A DNA stretch of 12,912 bases, from positions 1-12,912 of the forward strand of contig JBLHWY010000171.1 in NCBI GenBank assembly GCA_047629195.1, written 5' to 3'. Source of the DNA: UBA4582 sp047629195 (GTDB lineage: Bacteria; Pseudomonadota; Gammaproteobacteria; Pseudomonadales; Azotimanducaceae). Both the position numbers and the translations under genes were made by a program. Every line of letters starts with the position of its first letter. The first letter of the stretch is position 1. This document shows, in pieces, positions 6,512 through 12,912 of the stretch. Under the pieces are notes generated by a model. That model did no database searches and was not told where the DNA came from. It saw nothing but the letters and a program-made list of their open reading frames with translations.

Positions 6512-8206
6512 GTGAATACGGTCCTATTTCTAATCCTGCGTCGCATGCGCGCGCCTCTGTTGCTGCTCTCGGCTGTTTACGCCGTCGCAACACTAGGCCT
6601 TACGCTCATTCCTGGTCTTGACGATCAGGGCAATCCCTGGCGTATGGACTTCTTTCACGCGTTTTACTTTGTGACCTTTATGGGCACAACAATTGGATTC
6701 GGTGAAATCCCCTATCCGTTCACAGATACACAACGAATGTGGACGCTGATTTTTATCTACATTACAGTCGCCACTTGGATATATGCTGTAGGAACATTAA
6801 TTAGCTTGCTGCAAAACGAGGCGCTAAAGAAAGCACTACTCGACTATCAATTTCGCCATCGAATAAAGAAGCTTAATGAGCCCTTTATTTTGATCGCAGG
6901 TTATGGCGACACTGGCACCAAGTTAGTTCGATCCCTGAGAAGGCGTTTTATCCAGGCGTCGATTATCGATATTGAACAACGCAGCATAGATGCATTATTG
7001 CTTGACGATTTCCCAATGGATGTGCCAGGAATACTCGCCGATGCCTCGAACCCTGACAAATTGGTTATGGCAGGCATCAACAGCCCATATTGCAGGGCTG
7101 TAGTAGCTTTGACTGATAGCAATGCTGTAAACCTACATATAGCTATCACTGCCAAGGTCATGAATCCTGGACTTAACGTTATCTGCAGATCAGATTCGCG
7201 TAGCATCGAAGACAACATGAAGTCCTTTGGTACTGATCACATCATTGACCCGTATCAAACATTCGCACGGCAGCTTGTACTTGCGACAAAGTCACCTAAT
7301 CAATACGCATTGAACGAATGGTTCCGCAGTGCATTAGATGAACCGGTCCCAACCCAGCTTGAGATTTCACAAGGGCGATGGATTATCTGTGGCTTTGGCA
7401 AATTTGGTCGCGCTATCTATGAAGAGATGGTTAACCACGGACTGGAAACACAAATCATTGAGCCAGATGCCTCAATCGCTGGCATGCCAGAGAACACGAT
7501 TATCGGAGATGGGACGGGAGTCAAGTCTCTTACAGAGGCTGGCATAACAAATGCTATTGGCATCATCGCTGGCAGCGATGATGACTCGAATAATCTCTCA
7601 ATTATCGTAACAGCTCGCCTTTTGAACCCAGAATTATTCGTCATTATCAGACAAAATCAAAGTTCTAATGGGGACTTATTTCAACAGTCCAAAGCAAATA
7701 TCGTAATGGAATCAAGTAACGTAATTGCAAAAAAGATACGAACACTACTCACAAACCCAATGATTGATGAGTTCTTAAGTCTCGCTCGAGCGCACGACGA
7801 TACTTGGGCAGGCATTTTGGTGGACAAACTTAGAACCATGTGCCCGGAGGTCGTACCCAACGTATGGGCAGTGACGATTGGCCATAGAGATGCACATGCA
7901 GTGATGAAAACTATTGGACGCAACGAAGAAGTCCTGATTCAAAACCTAACTCAGGATCACACAGACCGGACAGAGAGGCTACCGCTTATCGTGCTATATC
8001 ATCGAAATAAAAATGGTGCATTCTGCATGCCGGACCCGAGTACGAAAATTCGTATTGGGGACAAGTTGCTCTTTGCAGGCACAGCTTTAGCACGCTTCAA
8101 TGTTCAATGGAATCTGCAGAATATCGTGGCATTGTCCTATATTCGGACTGGTGAATCAGAAACACAAACATGGTTTGGACGCAAATTTCTACAACGCAGA
8201 GCCTGA
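6512..8206 (+). CDS. Potassium channel with two RCK (TrkA-N) domains
   Basis: This 564-residue protein begins with a two-helix pore module. The first helix is about residues 13-34. The pore loop and selectivity filter are TTIGFGE (59-65), a variant of TVGYG. The second helix is about 76-101. The first RCK domain starts at FILIAGYGDTGTKLVRSL (about 125-142), with the GxGxxG nucleotide-binding turn. A second starts at RWIICGFGKFGRAIYEEM (about 289-306), again with GxGxxG. A TrkA-C-like part near the end contains RIGDKLLFAG (514-523). Known of the family: such channels pass K+ across the inner membrane, gated by nucleotides or divalent ions bound to the RCK ring. Here both RCK domains are on one chain, so a tetramer would carry eight. 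The start is GTG 6512, giving the family-like N-terminus MNTVLFLILRRMRAPLL. It follows the DUF6394-like gene and is probably in its operon. Confidence 0.9.
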   Translation: MNTVLFLILRRMRAPLLLLSAVYAVATLGLTLIPGLDDQGNPWRMDFFHAFYFVTFMGTTIGFGEIPYPFTDTQRMWTLIFIYITVATWIYAVGTLISLLQNEALKKALLDYQFRHRIKKLNEPFILIAGYGDTGTKLVRSLRRRFIQASIIDIEQRSIDALLLDDFPMDVPGILADASNPDKLVMAGINSPYCRAVVALTDSNAVNLHIAITAKVMNPGLNVICRSDSRSIEDNMKSFGTDHIIDPYQTFARQLVLATKSPNQYALNEWFRSALDEPVPTQLEISQGRWIICGFGKFGRAIYEEMVNHGLETQIIEPDASIAGMPENTIIGDGTGVKSLTEAGITNAIGIIAGSDDDSNNLSIIVTARLLNPELFVIIRQNQSSNGDLFQQSKANIVMESSNVIAKKIRTLLTNPMIDEFLSLARAHDDTWAGILVDKLRTMCPEVVPNVWAVTIGHRDAHAVMKTIGRNEEVLIQNLTQDHTDRTERLPLIVLYHRNKNGAFCMPDPSTKIRIGDKLLFAGTALARFNVQWNLQNIVALSYIRTGESETQTWFGRKFLQRRA

Positions 8207-8301
8207 TCGTGACTGGTTGATCCGGTTGCTCTGCGTGCCACAACCACTATCAGATGAAGAGCGATTTTCACTACGACAAAAGGTCCTTGTGACCGCGACG
8301 G

Positions 8302-8802
8302 CTAATCCATCGCATTGCTTTCGGTGCATTCACACTTCATGTCTCGAGGCTTCACCTTGCTAATGTATTGACCCAAACCCAGATCATAGGTCTTTGTCGT
8401 GACCAAAGGGGCTTGGCTACTGACTTCCCAGGTTTCTTCAAATATCGTATTGTTCCGCTTACCTTCTTCAGTTTTATGGGTCACGCGAACGGCATATTCT
8501 CCGCTTGCGGCTTTGCAGCCTGTCATTTCAATTTCAGATTCAACATCAACAATCTCGTAGCTAGAGTAGTAACTTAAGCTCTGTTTGGCTTTACAGGATG
8601 ACGCAGGTTTTTTCTCACCCAGCTCTACCCGCATTTTAATCTTCTGGGAAAGCCTCATTGTTCTTTTTGTTTTACTGCCTTGTTCGCTAGAAACGACACG
8701 GTTTCCTTCTCTTTCTGAAGCCACCGCTTTGATGTGCACAAAAGATGCAGGCAACAATATAGCAACAAGCGGTAGACACCATTTGAATCGACAGTGGGTC
8801 AT
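8302..8802 (-). CDS. Small exported protein of unknown function
   Basis: From ATG 8802 the product is 166 residues. It begins with a typical signal peptide: basic start (MTHCRFKW), hydrophobic core (CLPLVAILLPASFVHI) and a likely cleavage after AVASE or just before it. The mature part is charged, with Lys, Glu and Ser rich segments, and has four cysteines, in SSCKAK, MTGCKAAS and KCECTE. They could form two disulfides in the periplasm. The pattern GCKAASGEYAVRVTH, an acidic FEETWEV strand and a closing KPRDMKCECTE recalls uncharacterised gammaproteobacterial proteins, but I cannot name a family. GTG 8811 is a possible earlier start; ATG 8802 is preferred because AGGTGA lies 6 nt before it. 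The gene is convergent with the channel gene and divergent from the CoA-transferase-like gene. Confidence 0.7.
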   Translation of the reverse strand: MTHCRFKWCLPLVAILLPASFVHIKAVASEREGNRVVSSEQGSKTKRTMRLSQKIKMRVELGEKKPASSCKAKQSLSYYSSYEIVDVESEIEMTGCKAASGEYAVRVTHKTEEGKRNNTIFEETWEVSSQAPLVTTKTYDLGLGQYISKVKPRDMKCECTESNAMD

Positions 8803-8987
8803 TAGATTCACCTAAATTTTTGTCATGAGAATGATAACGTAAATAACTTGGGGTTTTTGTTTAACCTAAACTTTTCATTAGCAGTACAAATACAAATAAA
8901 ACTAACCGGTCAATCGGACGCGTGCATACTAAAACGATACGATTGTTTTCAAGGAGTACACTCAACAAGGCAAAATAATGGAATCTC

Positions 8988-10403
8988 ATGACTACTAATA
9001 TCACTCCAGATAAACATGGTAGCCGCAACACCACCGAATCTATCTGGTCTTTAGCAGCATTACCACTGGATTCGTTATCGCGACTCACGCTAACCGGTGA
9101 TAGCCCTTCACTCCCAACTTCATTTCATGTTGGCGTAGCGGCACAAAGCAGTATTGCTGTCGCTGCTCTTGCTGCTAGTGAACTCGAATATCAACGAAAC
9201 GGCAAGTTGCAGTCCGTTAGCGTAGATATGACACAAGCGGAACTTGAATGTACCAGCTATTTCACTGTTAACGGAAAGGTACCTGCATCATGGGCCCCCC
9301 TGTCCGGCCTATATCCTTGCCAGGATGGCCATGTGCGCATTCATGCAAACTTTAACCACCATCGAGATGGTGCCTTAAAACTCCTTGGATTAAACAACTT
9401 GTCCAAAAGTTACAGCAAAGAAGACGTTAGCATTGCACTGTCGCAATGGACTGCAATAGGTTTTGAAACAGCCGCGGCAGAAGCCAATTTGGTTGTATCT
9501 GCAGTAAGATCCTTCAGCGCTTGGGACAACCACCCGCATGGACAAATTATCGAACAACTACCTCTTATAACGTTCGAAAAAATTGGCGAAGCCGCACCGC
9601 TTGAATTACCAAATTTGGCAAAGGACCAAAAAGCACTAGCTGGAATCAGGGTAGTTGATCTCACCCGCATACTGGCGGGCCCAGTATGCGGCCGAACGCT
9701 AGCTGCCTATGGCGCTGAGGTCATGCTGGTTAACTCGCCCAAGTTGCCAAATATCGAACATATCGCCGATACTAGCCGGGGCAAACTCTCTAGCCTGCTG
9801 GATTTAAAACGGAACAGCGATAATGCACAATTGCTTGAATTAGTCCGAGGTGCACATATTTTTGTGCAAGGCTACAGGCCAGGCGGACTTGCAAAACTGG
9901 GGTTCAGTCCCGAACAACTCGCAGAAATACGACCCGGTTTAAGTTATGTCACGCTCAGCGCATACGGACATCAAGGACCCTGGTCGAATCGTCGGGGTTT
10001 CGATTCACTGGTGCAAACCGCTACCGGATTCAATTTTGCGGAAGCAGAAGCGGCAGGGTCAAATTCACCCAAAGCACTTCCCGTCCAGATTCTAGACTAT
10101 GCATCCGGTTTTCTAATGGCGTTTGCAGCACAAGCTGCCGTACTCAAACAGCAAAAAGAAGGCGGAAGTTGGCACGCAAGAATATCTCTTGTTCAGACCG
10201 CTTACTGGCTTCGAAGCCTGGGAAGAGTCACCAATAACTTTAACAAAAACGAACTCGATTATGCCGCAATGCACCAACTCTATGCTTCCAACTTCGGCGA
10301 ACTAGGCGCGATTCCCCATGCCGCACAATTCACTGGTATGGCATCCGATTGGGCCAAACCTTCGAGCAAGCCCGGTACCCATGAAGCCAAATGGTCGGAC
10401 TGA
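8988..10403 (+). CDS. Family III (CaiB/BaiF-like) CoA transferase, two-part form
   Basis: This is a 471-residue cytoplasmic protein. The first part (about 45-135) resembles the second half of a CaiB-type domain: AVAALAASELEYQRNGKLQS, then VDMTQAE (79-85), YPCQDGHVRIHANFNHHRDG (109-128). The second part (about 216 to the end) opens with the classic LAGIRVVDLTRILAGPVCGR, then YRPGGLAKLGFSPEQL, GFDSLVQTATGF and ISLVQTAYWLRSLGRV (399-414), and ends PGTHEAKW. Known of the family: these enzymes move CoA between carboxylic acids through an aspartyl thioester. Aligned by eye, the catalytic Asp position is Glu85 in the first part and Gln403 in the second, so activity and substrate are uncertain. I recall related two-part proteins with VDMRHAA-x-E at this place, so it is probably a distinct subfamily rather than a damaged gene. 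Length and ending look complete. Confidence 0.85.
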   Translation: MTTNITPDKHGSRNTTESIWSLAALPLDSLSRLTLTGDSPSLPTSFHVGVAAQSSIAVAALAASELEYQRNGKLQSVSVDMTQAELECTSYFTVNGKVPASWAPLSGLYPCQDGHVRIHANFNHHRDGALKLLGLNNLSKSYSKEDVSIALSQWTAIGFETAAAEANLVVSAVRSFSAWDNHPHGQIIEQLPLITFEKIGEAAPLELPNLAKDQKALAGIRVVDLTRILAGPVCGRTLAAYGAEVMLVNSPKLPNIEHIADTSRGKLSSLLDLKRNSDNAQLLELVRGAHIFVQGYRPGGLAKLGFSPEQLAEIRPGLSYVTLSAYGHQGPWSNRRGFDSLVQTATGFNFAEAEAAGSNSPKALPVQILDYASGFLMAFAAQAAVLKQQKEGGSWHARISLVQTAYWLRSLGRVTNNFNKNELDYAAMHQLYASNFGELGAIPHAAQFTGMASDWAKPSSKPGTHEAKWSD

Positions 10404-10489
10404 GCAAAGCTTAACGCCTCCAATCTGGCACAGTCCTTAACGCTATCCGATCAAACTGGGCACGTGTGACACAGATAGATTCAATTCTA

Positions 10490-10503
10490 TTGACTTAGAT
10501 CAA
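10490..10503. promoter_or_regulatory. FNR/Dnr-type regulator binding site upstream of norB
   Basis: TTGACTTAGATCAA matches the FNR/Dnr/Anr consensus TTGAT-N4-ATCAA at nine of ten defined bases and has the exact spacing. Such sites activate norB genes under low oxygen or nitric oxide in many proteobacteria. The centre is at about 10496.5. Confidence 0.7.
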
Positions 10504-10524
10504 ACGATCTCGCGTCTACTTACC

Positions 10525-10538
10525 TATTGTCTATCTCG
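10525..10538 (+). promoter_or_regulatory. Predicted -10 element and transcription start of norB
   Basis: TATTGT (10525-10530) is a four-of-six match to the sigma-70 -10 hexamer. A class II FNR promoter has its site centred at -41.5, which puts the start at about 10538 and the -10 at 10526-10531, within one base of this hexamer. The leader before the ATG would be about 100 nt. Confidence 0.4.
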
Positions 10539-10544
10539 GTCACT

Positions 10545-10572
10545 AGTAGATGGGTATCTACTGTAAATACAG
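10545..10572 (+). promoter_or_regulatory. Two overlapping dyads in the norB leader
   Basis: AGTAGAT (10545-10551) and ATCTACT (10556-10562) form a perfect 7-bp stem around the loop GGGT. CTGTA and TACAG (10561-10572) form a second dyad around AA. They share bases 10561-10562, so only one could form fully in RNA. Both lie just after the predicted transcription start. They could be an operator or a leader hairpin. They did not match the NsrR consensus when compared by eye. Confidence 0.4.
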
Positions 10573-10640
10573 AAAAGTAATCCAATACGCATAATGCGCT
10601 TCACTTATTTTGATGTGAGTGCCCCTATAGAGAACCTTCT

Positions 10641-12912
10641 ATGCAAAGTTACAAAACGATGTTCCACGCGAGTTCCTTGTGGAAGATATCGGGCCTATCC
10701 ACGGTTATCAGCATTAGTATCCTGCTGTTCTTTGGCCGAGAGATTTATCAACATGCTCCACCGTTGCCGAGCAAGGTGACCGAAAGTAACGGTTCAGTCA
10801 TCTTCACACTTGATGACATTCAGCGCGGCCAGAACATCTGGCAGTCGTTAGGAGGCATGCAAAAAGGCACGATATGGGGACACGGGAGCTATTTAGCACC
10901 CGATTGGAGCGCTGATTGGTTGCACCGAGAAGCAATGGAGATTGCTCAATCTAGAGGCCATGAAAAACCATGGCAAAAACTTTGATGAAATTGAGCTGAC
11001 CCAGCAAGCAGTCTTGAAGGCATTACTCCAACTTGAGATTCGAGCAAACACTTGGGATAGCAGTACCGGAGAAGTAACAGTAAGTACCACCCGTGCGAAA
11101 GCAATATCTCTGGTTGCGATGCATTATTCGGATGTGTTTCAGATCAACGACACCGATACCTCCCGCAAAATAAGAGAACAATAGGCATTCTCAACTACTG
11201 TCACACTTGATGATGAACAAATGCATTCTTTGTCTGCATTTATTTATTGGACCAGCTGGAGTGCAGTGACCAATCGCCCTGATGACGATATCTCATACAC
11301 TAGTAATTGGCCCTATGACCCATTGGTCGGTAATTTGCCACCCGGTAGTTTGCTTATCTGGACCCTCATCAGTGTAATCCTGCTCATCGGGGCGACCGGA
11401 GCGCTGGTTTGGTTCTATGCTCAGCAATACGATGTATGGCGCGATGATTTGGAACCTGAAGGTGGCGTCGCCAAAGACAACTTGCTCGCGCAGGCAATTC
11501 AGACACCTTCTATGCGTGCAACAGCTAAGTATTTTTGGACTGTAATAGCCTTATTTGGATTGCAAATTGTGCTTGGAACGATAACAGCTCACTATACAGT
11601 AGAGGGGCAAGATTTTTACGGCTTTCCTCTGTCTGAATACCTCCCCTATAGCGTCACTCGAACTTGGCATACCCAGTTAGCAGTATTTTGGATCGCCACA
11701 GCATGGTTAGCGACAGCGCTATACGTCGCACCCCTTATTTCTGGCTATGAGCCAAAGTATCAACACTGGGGAGTAAATTTTCTTTATGTATGCTTGTTGA
11801 TAATCGTTGTTGGCTCCTTCGCTGGAGAATGACTCGGCATTAATCAATTCTTTAGCGACCTCACGATGAATTTTTGGTTCGGTCATCAGGGCTACGAATA
11901 TATTGACTTAGGCAGGTTCTGGCAGAGCTTCCTATTTGTTGGACTCATTCTCTGGTTGATACTAATGTTTCGCGCGCTTTTACCAGCGATTGTGAAAAAA
12001 AATGGCAATCGATCGCTCATCATTTTGTTGACGCTATCGGCAATCGCTATTGGGTTGCTCTACGGAGCTGGATTTGCGTGGGGTCAGCACACACCTATTA
12101 GCATCATGGAATACTGGCGCTGGTGGGTTGTGCATCTTTGGGTGGAAGGCGTATTTGAAGTCTTCGCCACAACCATCATCGCCTTGCTGTTCGTTAAGAT
12201 GGGTTTGCTTCGGGCTTCAACAGCGACGATTTCAGTCTTATTCGCCACCATAGTATTTCTGGCAGGCGGCGTTCTCGGTACTTTTCATCATCTGTATTGG
12301 AGCGGTACACCAATCTCTGTCATTGCTCTGGGTGGCGTATTCTCTGCACTTGAAGTCGTGCCATTGGCGGTGATTGGCTTTGAAGCGTATCAACACACAA
12401 AACTAGAACGGCAAGCAATCTGGACCGATTTTTATCACTGGCCGTTAAAATTCTTTGCAGCTGTTTCATTTTGGAATTTAGTTGGCGCAGGGCTACTAGG
12501 CTTTTTGATTAATACACCACTTGCGCTGTATTACATGCAAGGGCTGAACACAACGGCAGCGCATGCTCATGGCGCGATGTTTGGGGTTTACGGCATGTTA
12601 GGTATTGGACTGATGCTGTTCTGTTTCAGAGGTATGGCACCACATTATGAATGGAACAGAACCTGGATGAACTGGTCATTCTGGAGCCTGAATGTAGGCT
12701 TAGTGCTAATGATTGTCTTTGCACTATTACCTGCTGGCATATGGCAAACTTACAATGCCAATGTACACGGTTATTGGTATGCGCGCTCCGCCGAATTCAT
12801 ACATAGTCCCTTAATGGAAGCGTTGGTATGGTTGCGCGTGCCAGGTGACATTGTTTTTGCTTTTGGCGCACTTGCTTTATTTGTTGCTATGATCGGTGTT
12901 TTGATGCTCCAG
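10641..12912 (+). pseudogene. norB: Quinol-dependent nitric oxide reductase (qNOR), interrupted, 3' end beyond window
   Basis: qNOR reduces two NO to N2O at a haem b3/non-haem iron centre in the inner membrane, using quinol. The N-terminal part has one membrane helix (about residues 13-33) and the hallmark GGMQKGTIWGHGSYLAPDWS and DWLHRE. Three lesions follow. One extra A in the run 10975-10979 shifts the frame (WQ-NFDEIEL becomes WQKL-stop). TAG at 11182-11184 interrupts IREQ-AFSTT, where relatives often have Tyr. TGA at 11830-11832 interrupts GSFAGE-LGINQ, most simply from TGG. After that the frame is open to the window end, where about 757 codons would have been read, close to full length. 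Ligands remain: His 11668 (TWHTQLAVFW), His 12133 and Glu 12145 (VVHLWVEGVFE), His-His 12286-12291 (TFHHLYW), His 12562 and 12568 (AAHAHGAMFG). The sequence therefore looks recently broken, or carries sequence errors. It is preceded by an FNR-type promoter. Confidence 0.85.

Noticed and set aside
8100..8363. Plus-strand reading frame across the end of the channel gene
   Set aside because: It is mostly out of frame with the well-supported channel gene and runs into the exported-protein gene on the other strand. The stretch after 8190 looks mildly protein-like but matches no family I know.
8827..8845. Fur box between the exported-protein and CoA-transferase-like genes
   Set aside because: GAGAATGATAA matches the first half of the consensus, but the second half does not, and neither neighbouring gene suggests iron control.
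10424..10440. Sigma-54 promoter (TGGCAC with downstream TTAAC) before norB
   Set aside because: The -24-like TGGCAC is present, but the -12 position lacks the required GC, and no NorR-type site was recognised.
10974..10980. Programmed frameshifting at the A run in norB
   Set aside because: The needed shift is +1 (or -2) and the codons read are CAA AAA. The classic -1 slippery heptamer needs six A residues in another phase. Two later stop codons would also still block the product.
11830..11832. TGA read as tryptophan in this organism
   Set aside because: The tfpZ-like, pglL-like, DUF6394-like, channel and CoA-transferase-like genes all end at TGA at sensible family C-termini, so TGA is an ordinary stop here.

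Overview
The window looks like chromosomal DNA from a gammaproteobacterium of moderate GC. The evidence is the gene content: NadC beside a TIGR02281-type membrane aspartic protease, a TfpZ-type pilin accessory protein beside a PglL/Wzy_C ligase, a DUF6394-type protein beside a double-RCK potassium channel, and a single-subunit quinol nitric oxide reductase under an FNR/Dnr-like box. Genus and species cannot be read from it. No tRNA, rRNA, insertion sequence, integrase or CRISPR array was seen.

Layout. Positions 1-80 hold the possible tail of an upstream gene. Positions 81-1622 carry a membrane-anchored retropepsin-like protease and nadC (quinolinate phosphoribosyltransferase, NAD synthesis). 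Next come a TfpZ-like gene with no ATG, GTG or TTG at the expected start (about 1661-2398) and, convergent with it and overlapping its 3' end by 38 nt, a PglL/O-antigen-ligase-like gene (2361-4283, minus). Positions 4287-5157 are mostly non-coding. They contain a broken small reading frame (4497-4799) and a compact cluster of short direct and inverted repeats (4962-5133). A dienelactone hydrolase family gene (5158-5829, minus) is divergent from a DUF6394-like membrane protein (6097-6480) and an RCK-gated K+ channel (6512-8206), which probably form a two-gene operon. A small exported protein of unknown function (8302-8802, minus) is divergent from a family III CoA-transferase-like gene (8988-10403).

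The right end is the most striking part. A recognisable norB (qNOR, 10641 to beyond the window end) sits behind an FNR/Dnr-type site with a -10 element at class II spacing. The gene is interrupted by a one-base frameshift and two in-frame stop codons, yet every haem and non-haem iron ligand that can be seen is still encoded. It is either a recent pseudogene or a sequence affected by errors. TGA is the normal terminator of five intact genes here, so a code in which TGA means Trp is not supported.

How the genes work together. The only likely functional pairs are the DUF6394 protein with the K+ channel (ion homeostasis), TfpZ with PglL (type IV pilin assembly and glycosylation; no pilin gene is in the window), and the regulatory region with norB (NO detoxification or denitrification). 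The other genes look like independent housekeeping or accessory loci.
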